Source: Blastocatellia bacterium | GTDB lineage: Bacteria; Acidobacteriota; Blastocatellia; Chloracidobacteriales; Chloracidobacteriaceae | Length of the DNA stretch: 64,000 nucleotides | Direction of reading: 5' to 3' | Assembly (NCBI GenBank): GCA_019695185.1 | Contig: JAIBAN010000006.1 | Coordinates: forward strand, 62,001 to 126,000 | Part shown: positions 45,447 to 55,985 of the stretch, piece after piece | How positions within the stretch are numbered: the stretch's first letter is position 1 | How the letters are laid out: the number at the start of each line of letters is the position of its first letter | Notes under the pieces: generated by a model | What the model saw: only the letters and a program-made list of their open reading frames with translations | What the model was told of the DNA's origin: nothing | The model's database searches: none | Translations under genes and position numbers: made by a program

Positions 45447-48158
45447 TCAGCGGACCGTAACAAAATTTCGGTATCGTGCGTCGAGCACAATCGCCCGGTA
45501 GCGAAATTGTTTTTCTTGCTGCGCCAACTCTGGTATGCCTCGCCGTAGGATTGCATTTTCGTACTGTGTCTGACTGTTTTCAGGATATACCGTTGCCAAA
45601 TGGCCATAGGCGGCCAGTAATCTGTTTTTTAATGCAGCGTCCCGCGGACTCAGTTGATACATGGCCCGTAATAGGTTGACCCGCTCAAAAAGGTTTTTAT
45701 CCTCAAAAGGACTCCCGGAAGTAAGTCCATCAGAACCCAACTCAATAAGTTTCCGATTCAAGGACTCCATTGTTGGTTGCGCGACTTTGGAACAGGCAGA
45801 GGTCAAATCATAGGTTTGGAAACAGGCACAACGTTCGATTACTTCAGATGGGGATAAGGGTTTCCCTGTAACTATGTTGAACTTTAAAAAGTCGGAGTAA
45901 ACCGACAACCAGCTGGACAAGATGGAAGTGGGGATTTTCGGATCTGAACTGACAAACTCCGTAATTGGAAGGTCATCGGTATTGATGTACCCATGGGTGT
46001 CAATCATTCCGAAGAAATTATTGGTCAAATGCAGACTGTCAAGCAGCCGTGTCCCTTGGCAGGTCAGGCCGGGAATCTGGGCAAGCGGTTGAGCTATATG
46101 AGGTGGCAAAGTCAAGGTGGCAACAGATTGAGGATGGATAGGGGCGTCCGAACAACTCAACATGAAATATCCTGGTGCCAGATAAGTTGCCAAACAATAG
46201 CGGAACACTTGTTTCAAAGAACCGATGACCGCCAGCAAGGCAGTATCATTCATTGATAGCCCGACCCAAGTCATATATACGCCCTTGGGTTCTAGTGCAT
46301 TTTTGACCCGTTGAAAAAACTCGGTGGTATAAATTTTGGAGGCGCTTTCCATATTCGGAACTGAAACCGAATTTAGGATCACGTCATAAGGTTGGGCGAC
46401 TTTGAGCAAAAAGGTCCGTGCATCATCATGAATGACTCGGGCGTGCGGGTTATGCACCAGATCAAAATTTGCATCGGCAAATTCGGGCAACAAATTGATA
46501 ACACCCTCGTTGATTTCAACCGCGTCGGTATGGTCAAACAAGCAGGCAGTCGTTCCGGCGGTAATGCCGGTGCCGATGCCAAACACGCAGGCCCGTGAAC
46601 GTTTTGATGCCACCACTGCCGGCAGGACACCGGAAAGCACTTCAGTCGCGGAGACCCGCCCTCCCTGAATTGCCGTAATACTGGTAAATCCAAGATAAAA
46701 AAGCTTCTTTTCTTTCTCACGGTCGAAATTGACGAAACGTACAATCCCAGCATTGTCACTTCCCCGCCGCACCGTTTGGACGTGTAAGCTGCCAGGAGCC
46801 GAGAGGGTTGGATCCAAGCGATAGTTCGGTGGAAAATGATGTCGGAAGTAGATGCCCGGAGCCAGCGACCAAAGCAGTGAAAGCGTAGTCACGGCAGTAA
46901 TCGGAATCATGAGGTTGAGTTTCCGGTAGGTCGGCCAACCGAGGAGAATCAATAAACCAATTTGGAGCAGGGCAATAACGGTCAACACTTGGCCGACTTC
47001 TTTCAGAAATCGGTTGACGAGTAGGATAAAAACCAGATATCCAAGCGAATTTCCAATCCCGCAGGCAAACATCGCACGGCCAACTTGGTGTGAACTGGCT
47101 TGTAGCTTGGTGAGCAAAATGGGAAGGATTGAGCCAAAGCAGGTAAATGGAATCAGACCTAGCAAGCCCAAAAATGCCATTTTTACTATAACTCGCATCC
47201 CAAGCAGAGAAAAAAGCGAGATTTCTCCCGAAAGTGCTGACATGGTTCCGAGATAGAGGTCCCGAATATCCTGGAAAAACCAAAAACTGATTCCAATCGC
47301 TATCGCTGCCAAATTAACCGCCCGTGGCAGGTCCAGCCAACGCCGGGCCCAGGAACCTAGCGGGAATCCCAACAGAACAAATCCTAAAGTGAGTGTGAAA
47401 ATTTCGCGCCCGGGCGAAAACATTTCCATCGCGGTTCGGGAAAAAATCATTTGAAACAGTGAACTGGCCAGTCCTAAAAGTATTAGTCCAAGTGTGATCC
47501 GCCGGGGAAGGTGCTTGGCCACGGAAGACTGGTTATTGATTCCAATTGTTGCTGCCCGGAGTTCCGGAAAACCAAAATAGAGCAGGAACCCAAGCATCAT
47601 GTTGCCGCCTGCAATCACATAAAGGGTTGTCCGATGGCCCAAAGAGCAAACTAAGATGTATTCAACTGTAAAAATGCTGATGAAAGCCCCGAGATTATAG
47701 AACGCATAGATAAACCGGAACGAGCTCCCGCAGGAGTCTGCTTGCAAGGAGGCCAGATAGTTTGTAAACAGTGGAATGCTCAGTCCAACCAAGATTGCTG
47801 GGAATACGACCAGCACCATGCAGACCCCAACTGTCAGAGAACGACTTTGTCCGATGGTTTGTAAAACGGTTGATTGCTCCAGCAGATTTAAGAACCAGGT
47901 CACGCCTACCGCAGAGGCTCCAACCAGAAATTCCATCAACCACAGATGCTTGCGAAACCTCTCAGCCACCAACGCTCCAAAGGCAATCCCAAATAAAAAG
48001 GTTGCCAGAATGGCTGCATGTACGTGTAGCATATCGCCAAACCTGGAGGTAATCAGGCGGTAATAGAGAATCTCGTAATTGATGCCAAAGGCTCCTGAAA
48101 GGACTGCCAGAAACACCAGCACACCATTCTTGCTTACAGTTGCATTAAGTTTTTCCAT
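45447..48158 (-). CDS. Multi-pass membrane protein with spermidine-synthase-like domain (second of pair)
   Basis: About 903 residues. The first 430 hold about 14 membrane helices in two bundles, MFS-like; then a methyltransferase/spermidine-synthase fold (about 470-730) with FGIGTGITAGTTA and DAVEINEGV; then a helical tail with TPR-like stretches. The usual DxxDP catalytic motif reads YDVILNSVSVP, so both aspartates are missing, and aminopropyl transfer is unlikely. The upstream paralogue ends 23 bases before this ATG (48158). A TTG-started frame from 48188 overlaps that stop and is not preferred. Function unknown; may bind a nucleotide or S-adenosyl compound. Confidence 0.8.
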   Translation of the reverse strand: MEKLNATVSKNGVLVFLAVLSGAFGINYEILYYRLITSRFGDMLHVHAAILATFLFGIAFGALVAERFRKHLWLMEFLVGASAVGVTWFLNLLEQSTVLQTIGQSRSLTVGVCMVLVVFPAILVGLSIPLFTNYLASLQADSCGSSFRFIYAFYNLGAFISIFTVEYILVCSLGHRTTLYVIAGGNMMLGFLLYFGFPELRAATIGINNQSSVAKHLPRRITLGLILLGLASSLFQMIFSRTAMEMFSPGREIFTLTLGFVLLGFPLGSWARRWLDLPRAVNLAAIAIGISFWFFQDIRDLYLGTMSALSGEISLFSLLGMRVIVKMAFLGLLGLIPFTCFGSILPILLTKLQASSHQVGRAMFACGIGNSLGYLVFILLVNRFLKEVGQVLTVIALLQIGLLILLGWPTYRKLNLMIPITAVTTLSLLWSLAPGIYFRHHFPPNYRLDPTLSAPGSLHVQTVRRGSDNAGIVRFVNFDREKEKKLFYLGFTSITAIQGGRVSATEVLSGVLPAVVASKRSRACVFGIGTGITAGTTACLFDHTDAVEINEGVINLLPEFADANFDLVHNPHARVIHDDARTFLLKVAQPYDVILNSVSVPNMESASKIYTTEFFQRVKNALEPKGVYMTWVGLSMNDTALLAVIGSLKQVFRYCLATYLAPGYFMLSCSDAPIHPQSVATLTLPPHIAQPLAQIPGLTCQGTRLLDSLHLTNNFFGMIDTHGYINTDDLPITEFVSSDPKIPTSILSSWLSVYSDFLKFNIVTGKPLSPSEVIERCACFQTYDLTSACSKVAQPTMESLNRKLIELGSDGLTSGSPFEDKNLFERVNLLRAMYQLSPRDAALKNRLLAAYGHLATVYPENSQTQYENAILRRGIPELAQQEKQFRYRAIVLDARYRNFVTVR

Positions 48159-48181
48159 AAAAAGCAGTACACGGGTTGAGG

Positions 48182-50533
48182 CTACCAATTTTCGTCGGGA
48201 GTCCGGAACGCTGACGATCCCTGATGCACAAGATATTCCAGAACTGGACGATCATTCGAATGAAGTACCGGTTCTGGATTGCGCTTGATCTCTTCCAGCC
48301 ATTCTGCTGTGTCACGCATTGCCACGTCTCGCAAGACTGCAAAAAACGTCTCACAGTCTTCTATTCCAAAGCGACGATAAGCTGCCCTCACTTCTGGAGT
48401 CAGCCGCTCAAAATGAAATTCTGGAAGGGGGGCAGCATCATTGCTCATACCGATCAGGACGTAGCTGGTCTGATAGGACCGAACCATCATGAATTTAGGA
48501 AAGACTTGCGAAAATCCTTGAACCAGCATTTTGGTTTGAGGTCCCCAGACCAGTTGAGTATAGACACCGTGAGGGGAGAGTTTGGCTTTCGCTTGTTTCC
48601 AGAAATCCACTGTACACAGGCTGGCTGAACCTGGCAGCCGGGGATCAAGCGGGTTTACCGAAATTATGTCATATTGGCTTTTGGAGGCTGTCAGCCAGCG
48701 GCGCCCGTCACCAGTTATCAACCTGACCTTGGGCTTTTCGTAGAAAGCGTAATTTTCCGAAGCGAAATCCGGTTGGTGCCGTGTCATAAACGGTAGGATT
48801 TCAATCGAAACCAGAGATTGATAATGGGAACCCCATAATGTAAAGGCCCCGGAAGTAATGCCAAAGCCGGTTCCTACGTTGAGCAAATGGGCTGTGTCAC
48901 CAGCCAGCAGCATGGGAATATCGGCTTGCATATGTTGAGCGTAGGTTGTATTGGCCGCACCAAACTTGGCTACCAGTCTCACGTTGTTGTTGGTCGCTGT
49001 GACAAGGCCGGTTGCGTCGCGCGATAAAATCTGGATTCCATAGCGGTCTTCCGTCACTTCCAGTAATTCCTCATTGGGGGGCAGCGGGAGAATGTAGCGT
49101 GGGTAGCCAAGCAGAGCCACCAACATCCAAACCATCAACCCCCCGCCAATTGGTATCCAAATTGACGAATTGGTGAAGAACCGGCGACAAAGAACAATCC
49201 CAAGCACAAAGAACAAGGCACTGTTGATTTTCAAGGTTGTGAGTGTGCCGACTGTCTCAACCAGCACAAAAGTGGTCACCCCTGAGCCCAAAGTCGAGCC
49301 AACGACATTAGCTGCGTAGAGTCGTCCGACCGTGGAGCCCGTGTCCGTGTCCAAGGTTGGAAAATTCATCAAAAGCCAGGGGAAAAACAATCCAGCAGTG
49401 AAGAATGGAAGTGCAAGTTGCGCCAGGAAAACCACTAACGCCAATCCTGGCAGAGTCGGCGGAGCTTCAGCAATCCGGACTGCCGTCGCAGCCAACAGCA
49501 GTTGAAACAAGCCCGAACTGACCAGGATGATCGCCAAACACCGGTCCGGATTGAAAGAAAACCTTTGCTGGGCATACTTTAAGAGCGGACGGCACCACAA
49601 GCTGGCCAGACCGAGAAAAAGCAGTACGCCACACAGCAAGGCGGAAATGGCCAATGAGCGATTTCCTAAAACAAAACGGGAAAGTCGTCCCCAGCACATT
49701 TCAAGTGACAGGACGTTAAATCCGGAAATGGCTGAAAGAGCCAAAAACCAGCCTGTCGAAAGTGATGTGCGTTCAAGCGGAACCGCAGGTTTGTGGATTG
49801 GATCAGTATTGATTGCTTCCGGAAGTGTGGCAGTCACCTTTCGGTCCCAAATCCACAACAGCAACGCCAAGCCGCCAGCCACCCAATTGACCGCCATGGC
49901 CGTCAGCGCTGTCGTTGACAACCCGAACCGTGGAACCAGGATCAGTCCTGGCAGCAACGCCCCAACGGCAGCCCCAGCGGTGTTTAATCCGTACAGCAGA
50001 GTGACCGACCGTGAAGGCAAAACCCAACGTTTGGCAGCTTCCATGATAACCGGAAGCGTTCCTCCCATAAGCACTGTCGCCGGACCAATACAACCCATTA
50101 CAAATCCAATTTGTACCAGGATTCGGAGAAAGGTGTTGTCGGATTGTTGCAGCAGACTGAGTGCCAAGTCTTCAAATCGCAGCAAAAACAAAGAAGAGAG
50201 TGCTCCCAGCAGGCCAATGGCCAACTCCATAACTGCATAGGTCAATAGCGGATAGCGTTGCAAGGGCTGGATTTTTCCTGCCAAGTGGCCACCCAGCGCC
50301 AGGCAAATCAAAAAGATACTAAAGACTGCCGCCATGGACTCAGTGGTTCCGCCAATAATATTGGCAAACTGGTGGGTCCACACGACCTCATACATTAAGC
50401 CAGCGCTCCCTGACAGTAAAAAGATAACCACTAAACCGTCCTGGGGACGTCGCCTGCGGAACCAGTTTGAAACGAAGGCAGCCTCGGAGGAGGCAGGTGC
50501 AAAAGTCGGTTCGAATTGGCTGGTATGTGTCAT
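48182..50533 (-). CDS. Multi-pass membrane protein with spermidine-synthase-like domain (first of pair)
   Basis: About 783 residues, the same architecture: about 14 helices (residues 35-460), then a spermidine-synthase-like fold with LNVGTGFGITSGAFT and VSIEILPFM. The catalytic motif reads YDIISVNPLDP, so the first Asp is replaced by Asn while the DP pair is kept. ATG at 50533 (a TTG frame to 50560 is possible). It is co-directional with the second protein and separated by a very short gap, so the two are probably co-expressed. They share a fold but not close identity. Confidence 0.82.
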   Translation of the reverse strand: MTHTSQFEPTFAPASSEAAFVSNWFRRRRPQDGLVVIFLLSGSAGLMYEVVWTHQFANIIGGTTESMAAVFSIFLICLALGGHLAGKIQPLQRYPLLTYAVMELAIGLLGALSSLFLLRFEDLALSLLQQSDNTFLRILVQIGFVMGCIGPATVLMGGTLPVIMEAAKRWVLPSRSVTLLYGLNTAGAAVGALLPGLILVPRFGLSTTALTAMAVNWVAGGLALLLWIWDRKVTATLPEAINTDPIHKPAVPLERTSLSTGWFLALSAISGFNVLSLEMCWGRLSRFVLGNRSLAISALLCGVLLFLGLASLWCRPLLKYAQQRFSFNPDRCLAIILVSSGLFQLLLAATAVRIAEAPPTLPGLALVVFLAQLALPFFTAGLFFPWLLMNFPTLDTDTGSTVGRLYAANVVGSTLGSGVTTFVLVETVGTLTTLKINSALFFVLGIVLCRRFFTNSSIWIPIGGGLMVWMLVALLGYPRYILPLPPNEELLEVTEDRYGIQILSRDATGLVTATNNNVRLVAKFGAANTTYAQHMQADIPMLLAGDTAHLLNVGTGFGITSGAFTLWGSHYQSLVSIEILPFMTRHQPDFASENYAFYEKPKVRLITGDGRRWLTASKSQYDIISVNPLDPRLPGSASLCTVDFWKQAKAKLSPHGVYTQLVWGPQTKMLVQGFSQVFPKFMMVRSYQTSYVLIGMSNDAAPLPEFHFERLTPEVRAAYRRFGIEDCETFFAVLRDVAMRDTAEWLEEIKRNPEPVLHSNDRPVLEYLVHQGSSAFRTPDENW

Positions 50534-50965
50534 TTGTGTGATTTTATTTGCGGGCAGCAAAAGACTGGCTAGACAGATGGATAATCAAGTGGTTAAGGCA
50601 TTGCCTATGGTTACAAAGGAAAGCAAGACCGGGAGCTTCCTACATTAAAGGCTGGATTAGAGATTGGTCAACCAAAACAGTGGATGGATCCAAGGGATGG
50701 TATTTGTCTTGTTTGGTTTTTTGGAACGGCGAAATTAAGGAAGAGCCTGCAATGCCACTGGACTGGATGAGGAATCTCTCCACAACCAAAGGTGCCATTG
50801 CATCGGCGCAACATCACAGTCACATGGATGTAACAGCGTCTTTTTACAGTCTTGCATTTTACACAGGCGCTTTGATTCTTGAGCAGAAAGGTTCAGTCTT
50901 TGCTACACTCCAAACACAATCGCACTATGGGACTTCCTCAAATTTACCTCAGGCAAGAGTGTTCA
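50534..50965. other. Divergent intergenic region, no gene seen
   Basis: 432 bases between the membrane-protein pair and phoU. A loose TTGAGC-17-GCTACA sigma70-like pair lies at about 50878-50906, upstream of phoU. A 150-codon frame across it (50548-50997) has no support. Confidence 0.45.
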
Positions 50966-51628
50966 ATGGACGTGGATTTGGATCGGCTACGCGATAAAAT
51001 CTTGATTCTGGGCGGGCAGGCTGAAACTGCTTTGTTGCAAGCCACCAAAGCACTGATTCACCGGGATTCGGTATTGGCACAGCAAGTCATTGCTGACGAC
51101 GACGATATTGATTACGTCGAATCTGAAATTGACCAGTTGTGTGTGGATTTACTCCGGGACAAATGCCCTGTTTCAGAGGACTTGCGTTTTATTTTCGGAA
51201 TTGCCCGGACAGCCCCCATCATCGAGCGGATTGCCGACCATGCCGTCAATATTGCCCGGCACGCCCTGAAGCTGAACGACGAACCCCAGCTCAAACCCTA
51301 TGTTGAACTGCCGCGCATGGCGGAACTGGTGCATCAGATGCTGGTTGAGTCACTGGATGCCCTGACCCAGCGGGATGCGGCCAAAGCTTACAAAATTATC
51401 CGCCGGGACCCCGAAGTTGATCGACTCTACGGGCGTATTTTTGATGAACTCCTGCTGTTTATGACCCAGGACTCATCGGCGGTGGTGCGGTCGGTGGAAC
51501 TGCTGTTTGTGGTCAAACACTTTGAACGGATTGCCGATTACGTGACAAATATTTGTGAACAGGTTGTGTTTATCGTCGAAGGACGAATCATCAAACACAC
51601 GAAAGAACCCTGGGAAATTCACCCCTAG
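50966..51628 (+). CDS. phoU: PhoU-type phosphate signalling protein
   Basis: 220 residues, normal length. Two three-helix repeats with the E/D-x-x-x-D metal clusters: DRLRDKILILGGQAETALLQA, ERIADHAVNIARHA and the second-half FERIADYVTNICEQ. PhoU links phosphate transport to the PhoR kinase and sets repression in high phosphate. Starts at 50927 or 50879 are possible but AAGAG sits six bases before 50966. First of a phoU-phoB-phoR-like run; no pst transport genes are adjacent. Confidence 0.9.
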   Translation: MDVDLDRLRDKILILGGQAETALLQATKALIHRDSVLAQQVIADDDDIDYVESEIDQLCVDLLRDKCPVSEDLRFIFGIARTAPIIERIADHAVNIARHALKLNDEPQLKPYVELPRMAELVHQMLVESLDALTQRDAAKAYKIIRRDPEVDRLYGRIFDELLLFMTQDSSAVVRSVELLFVVKHFERIADYVTNICEQVVFIVEGRIIKHTKEPWEIHP

Positions 51629-51674
51629 CCAAGTCGGAAGGCTCACCTCGCCGGCTTTCTTCAAGGTCGTTGTT

Positions 51675-52379
51675 ATGAAGAAAAATATTGTTGTCATTGA
51701 AGACGATGTGGATATTGCGCAGTCCATCCGCTACAACCTGGAACGGGAAGGCGGGTTTCAGGTCCGGGTGGCAACCACAGGCGAAACCGGACTGCGGAGC
51801 GTGCTCGAACATCCGCCGAATCTGATTATCCTGGACATCAACCTCCCCCTCATGAATGGGTTTGAAATCTGCCGCCGGTTGCGCCGGGAGGAGACGACTT
51901 CAGGCGTCCCCATCATTATGCTGACGGCCCGGATGGACGAAACCGACAAGGTACACGGGCTCAGCCTGGGAGCAGACGATTACATCACCAAACCGTTCAG
52001 CATTCGTGAGTTGATTGCCAGGGTCTATGCGGTTTTGCGCCGCAGCGAAAGCGAAACGGCGTCGCCGATTTTTGACGACGGCGTGCTCTTTATTGACTAC
52101 GCCCATTTCATCGTCCGGTGCAACGGTCAGGAAATCAACCTCACCCGCAAGGAATTTGGCCTCCTCAAATTACTGGCGCAAAGCAAAGGCCGGGTGCTGA
52201 CCCGCGAATACCTGCTTGACCGGGTGTGGGGGATTGATTATGACGGTGAAACCCGGACGCTTGATGTCCATATCCGTCGCCTTCGGCAGAAACTGGGGGT
52301 GGAGGGTTACATTGAAACAGCGGTGGGAATTGGGTACCGCTTTGTCGAAAACCGAAAACCGGCGGTTGTTGCGCTTTAG
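51675..52379 (+). CDS. phoB: PhoB/OmpR-family response regulator
   Basis: 234 residues. Receiver domain with D54 in LIILDINLP as phospho-acceptor, acid pocket E9-D10-D11, and conserved T-K (DYITKPF); then an OmpR-type winged helix (about 135-230, LTRKEFGLLKLLAQSKGRVLTREYLLDRVWG and RTLDVHIRRLRQKL). It follows phoU by 46 bases and precedes a kinase, supporting a PhoB assignment, although only the context and family support that name. ATG at 51675; the longer frame overlaps phoU. Confidence 0.88.
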   Translation: MKKNIVVIEDDVDIAQSIRYNLEREGGFQVRVATTGETGLRSVLEHPPNLIILDINLPLMNGFEICRRLRREETTSGVPIIMLTARMDETDKVHGLSLGADDYITKPFSIRELIARVYAVLRRSESETASPIFDDGVLFIDYAHFIVRCNGQEINLTRKEFGLLKLLAQSKGRVLTREYLLDRVWGIDYDGETRTLDVHIRRLRQKLGVEGYIETAVGIGYRFVENRKPAVVAL

Positions 52380-52381
52380 CT

Positions 52382-52493
52382 GAGAGCTGTCAGCATTCAG
52401 CTTTCAGCCCTGCCTCGGCTGCGGAACTTCCAGGTTCAAACCCCATCAACTTAAGCAAAAAAGCTGAAAGCTGACGGCTGAAAGCTGACGGCT
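52382..52493. repeat. Paired repeat, AGCTGAA/GGCTGAC heptamer family
   Basis: The left arm 52382-52408 (GAGAGCTGTCAGCATTCAGC type) and right arm 52461-52493 (AGCTGAAAGCTGACGGCTGA and onward, 7-nt steps) are inverse. It fills the phoB-phoR spacer. Confidence 0.8.
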
Positions 52494-52501
52494 CCAAAAA
52501 A

Positions 52502-53563
52502 ATGAGCTTCATTCCCGAACAACATTCCGAATCACTTTTGCAGGCGGTGCTGGGGTCCTTGCGTGAAGGTATCCTGGTTCTGGATACCGATACCCAAGTC
52601 GTGCTTTACAATCAGGCGGCGGCGGATATTTTCAAAATCCGTTCCGGCGGAGCACGCCGGTTGCTGCGGCTGGTGGATGTCACCCGGCACAAAATCATCC
52701 ATCAGGGATTTCGGAAAGTGTTGGATGAAGGCACCTCGTTCAACAGCGAAATCGAACTCGTCAATGGGCAGGAACGCAACTACAGTTTCCGCGCGACGCC
52801 CCTCCGGTTTTCGCATGAAGAAGGCGTGGCCGGCGTCATCGGCGTCTTTTTTGACGTGACCCAAATCGTGAAGCTGGAGCGGATCCGGCGCGAGTTTTTC
52901 ACCAACTTGTCGCATGAACTGCGCACCCCCCTGACCTCCATCCTGGTTTATGTTGAAACGCTGTTGAGTGGGGCGATTCATGACATTGAGTACAATGTCG
53001 AGTTTCTGGAAATCATCAACAAGCATGCCAAACGGATGCGTAATCTGGTGCAGGATATTTCGGACCTTTCCGCCATCGAGGCCGGGGAAGTGCAAATCAA
53101 CCCGGCGAACATCGAGGTTCACAAATTTGTCGAAACCTTGACGCCGCTGTTTAGCGCGGATGTGACCACCTATCACATCACCTTTACCAATGCCGTCCCG
53201 CCGGGGCTTTGTGTCTGGGCCGACGCTCAAAGCCTGGAGCAAATCCTGGTCAACCTCATCATCAATGCCATCAAATTCAACCAGCCTCAAGGCTCGGTCA
53301 CCGTCGAAGCCGCCACCGCAGGGGACGAAGCGGTGGTGATTTCCGTTCGTGACACCGGAATTGGGATTGAATCCCACCATTTGCCTCGCATTTTTGAGCG
53401 GCTGTACCGGGTGGATAAATCCCGTTCGCAGGAAGTGGGCGGTACGGGACTCGGCTTGGCCATCGTCAAGCATCTGGTTTTGGCGAACAAAGGGGAAATC
53501 ACCGTGGAAAGCGTTCCCACCCAAGGATCCGTCTTTCGGGTAAAATTGCCGACCCGTTTGTGA
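52502..53563 (+). CDS. phoR: PhoR-like sensor histidine kinase, cytosolic
   Basis: 353 residues. PAS domain (about 10-120), then HisKA with the phospho-acceptor in FTNLSHELRTPLTSI, then HATPase with NLIINAIKF, RDTGIGIES and GGTGLGLAIVK. Unlike classical PhoR it has no membrane helix, so it must sense through PAS and PhoU. It is the third gene of the phoU-phoB-phoR-like set; the ATG at 52502 directly follows a repeat arm and lacks a good SD. Confidence 0.85.
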   Translation: MSFIPEQHSESLLQAVLGSLREGILVLDTDTQVVLYNQAAADIFKIRSGGARRLLRLVDVTRHKIIHQGFRKVLDEGTSFNSEIELVNGQERNYSFRATPLRFSHEEGVAGVIGVFFDVTQIVKLERIRREFFTNLSHELRTPLTSILVYVETLLSGAIHDIEYNVEFLEIINKHAKRMRNLVQDISDLSAIEAGEVQINPANIEVHKFVETLTPLFSADVTTYHITFTNAVPPGLCVWADAQSLEQILVNLIINAIKFNQPQGSVTVEAATAGDEAVVISVRDTGIGIESHHLPRIFERLYRVDKSRSQEVGGTGLGLAIVKHLVLANKGEITVESVPTQGSVFRVKLPTRL

Positions 53564-53587
53564 TATGGTGGCGACTCACCATCATGT

Positions 53588-55825
53588 ATGAAGGCGAGTT
53601 CGGCAATGCGGCAATCAGTTTTTCGATTTTCAGGTTTTCATCTTCCCTCCGGAATTTTCTTGCAGTCTGCCAGTGCGGTTCTCTTGTGGTTGTCAATCGG
53701 CACGGCCCCGCTCAGGGCGCAGACCCCCCTTCCTCCCGACCTGCATCAACCCAAAACTCCTCCGGTTTTGAACCGGTTAAGTTCAGCCCAGCGCATCACT
53801 GCCCGTCTGGTGCAGCTTGAAGACCAGCGCAATTACAACGATGAGGAATTTGCCAAATATTTCCGGTTTGGCCATGCCGGTATTCGGCGACGGGTGGCTT
53901 TGGCGGTCGGGCGGATTGGTGACCCGCGAGGTCTGGGGCGGTTGCTGGATTTGATGCAGGATGATGGAAATCCCACCGTCAGAGCGATGGCTGCGTTTGC
54001 TGTGGGCGAAATGGAACATGCAGACGCCCTGGAGCGATTGGTGGAATCCTCCAAAAATCCGCGCGAAACGGTTTTGGTTCGCGGGCGGATTGCCGAGGCC
54101 CTGGGAAAAATCGTCCGTGCCAATCCCAAAAAAGTCACAAACACTGATGACTTTGTAAAATTGCTGAATGCCAATCTGCCGGAACCCAAAGCGAACCTCA
54201 AAGCGGGGAGCGATGAGGAACTGGCTGCACGCCTGACCATCACGGCGTTGCTGCGGATTCCGGCAGCCCAATGGATTCCACCGGTGGCAGGATTGCTCAA
54301 ATCATCCAGCCCGGAGGTGCGCCGCACTGCTGCGATTGCCTTGGCCCGCGTGGTTCCGGCGAAGTTTGAAGCTGCTGGCCAAACGGCTGCCGTTTCACTG
54401 TTCACTGAAGCGCTCAAGGACTCCGACCCGGTGGTACGGTCCGCCGCCGCCCGGATTTTTGCTGCCAAAGGAATTGACCTTCCCACAACGGAACTGAACA
54501 AACTGCTTGGCGATTCCGAGAGCCGGGTGGTGGTCAGTGCGGTGCGTACTCTGGGCGGGCGCGGAGACAGCCGCGTTGTCACCTCTTTGCTGGCGGTTGC
54601 CGATGAACGATTGAAGGTATTTGCCAAAATCCCCGCCGCCGAGCGGGCGCAAGGGGATGGCCTGCCGGTTTTGCTCGAACTGGCGACAGCTTTGGGAACC
54701 CTGAAAGCAAAAGAGGCGCTTCCCTTTCTCAATCAGTTGCGTCGGTTGCCCACCGGTCGGGTTGGCATCAATCCCGAAGTCGAGGTGGCACTGGCACAAA
54801 TTGACGCAAAAAGCTTTTTTGAATTCACACCTGCCGAAGAACCTTCTGCCAAAGACTGGCAGCATGTGGCCGGTTTTTGCACCGGCCTGGGCGAACTGGC
54901 TTCGGCTGAAGCGCTTCAGATTCTGATTGAAATTGCTGAAGGTAAACGGTTTGTCGGACTTGACCCGCGAGCCATGCCGGATGTTCTGCGGGCGCTTGCC
55001 AAACGCAAACCGGAACAACTGGCGGATATTTTACGGGCACAACTCAAAGCGGAGGATGTGCTGGTGCGGGCCACGGCGGCGGAACTGCTGGCTGACACGC
55101 CGCCCAGTGACGACACCTTCCGTCTGCTTTCCATGGCGTTTACCGCTGCTGAAAAAGACGGGATGAATGACGCCAAACTGGCCATTCTGGCAACCCTGGC
55201 CAAATACAACCGGACCGAAACCGCGACGGTATTGGGCAGTGCTTTTCGGGATAATGACTATCTGGTGCGCCGACAGGCCGCTGACCTGCTTAAAACCCTC
55301 AACCCGGAAAAGACGACTGCTTACGAAACGCGGGTTGGCATCAACCGGGTTGAACGGGATTTCAAGGTCTACCAAAAAATCACAACCGTGCCTGGAACCC
55401 TCAATCCGCAGGCGCTGGTCGAAACCACCAAGGGCGAGTTTGTGATTGAACTCTTTCCCGAAGATGCTCCGTTGACGGTTGAAAGCTTTGTCACACTGGC
55501 GGAACGAAACTTCTTCAATGGACTCACTTTCCACCGGGTCGTGCCCAATTTTGTGATTCAGGGCGGCGACCCGCGCGGAGATGGCAACGGCGGCCCCGGC
55601 TATCAGATTCGGTGCGAAATCAACCAGCATCTGTACCAGCGTGGCGCGGTTGGCATGGCGCTTTCCGGTAAAGACACCGGTGGCAGCCAGTTTTTTGTCT
55701 GCCATTCACCGCAACCGCACCTGGACGGAGGCTACACGGTTTTTGGAAATGTGGTCAAAGGCATGGAAGTTGTGGACCGTATCACACGGGGTGACCGGAT
55801 TTTGCAAGTGACAATCATCCAATAG
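53588..55825 (+). CDS. Exported HEAT-repeat protein fused to cyclophilin-type prolyl isomerase
   Basis: 745 residues. An N-terminal signal peptide ([19 protein letters not shown]) is followed by about 500 residues of HEAT-like helical repeats (for example [21 protein letters not shown]) and a C-terminal cyclophilin domain (about 590-740) with [31 protein letters not shown] and [10 protein letters not shown]. Family catalytic residues are present in FHRV, FIQGG and QFFV-like positions. It likely folds or checks secreted proteins. Start at 53588 (or ATG 53606). Confidence 0.9.
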   Translation: MKASSAMRQSVFRFSGFHLPSGIFLQSASAVLLWLSIGTAPLRAQTPLPPDLHQPKTPPVLNRLSSAQRITARLVQLEDQRNYNDEEFAKYFRFGHAGIRRRVALAVGRIGDPRGLGRLLDLMQDDGNPTVRAMAAFAVGEMEHADALERLVESSKNPRETVLVRGRIAEALGKIVRANPKKVTNTDDFVKLLNANLPEPKANLKAGSDEELAARLTITALLRIPAAQWIPPVAGLLKSSSPEVRRTAAIALARVVPAKFEAAGQTAAVSLFTEALKDSDPVVRSAAARIFAAKGIDLPTTELNKLLGDSESRVVVSAVRTLGGRGDSRVVTSLLAVADERLKVFAKIPAAERAQGDGLPVLLELATALGTLKAKEALPFLNQLRRLPTGRVGINPEVEVALAQIDAKSFFEFTPAEEPSAKDWQHVAGFCTGLGELASAEALQILIEIAEGKRFVGLDPRAMPDVLRALAKRKPEQLADILRAQLKAEDVLVRATAAELLADTPPSDDTFRLLSMAFTAAEKDGMNDAKLAILATLAKYNRTETATVLGSAFRDNDYLVRRQAADLLKTLNPEKTTAYETRVGINRVERDFKVYQKITTVPGTLNPQALVETTKGEFVIELFPEDAPLTVESFVTLAERNFFNGLTFHRVVPNFVIQGGDPRGDGNGGPGYQIRCEINQHLYQRGAVGMALSGKDTGGSQFFVCHSPQPHLDGGYTVFGNVVKGMEVVDRITRGDRILQVTIIQ

Positions 55826-55985
55826 GAATCCAGTCCGGAAATCCAGGTGAACCCGACCGGGCCGATGGGCGTAGACGGCATTTCCGCTCATCGGTTTTTT
55901 CTCGTTTTGCTCTCCGTATTTTTTGGAAAGCGGGGGAGGGAACTCGTCCGTTCAAACGGCAGGTTCTTTGCCGACATGTAAAAAA

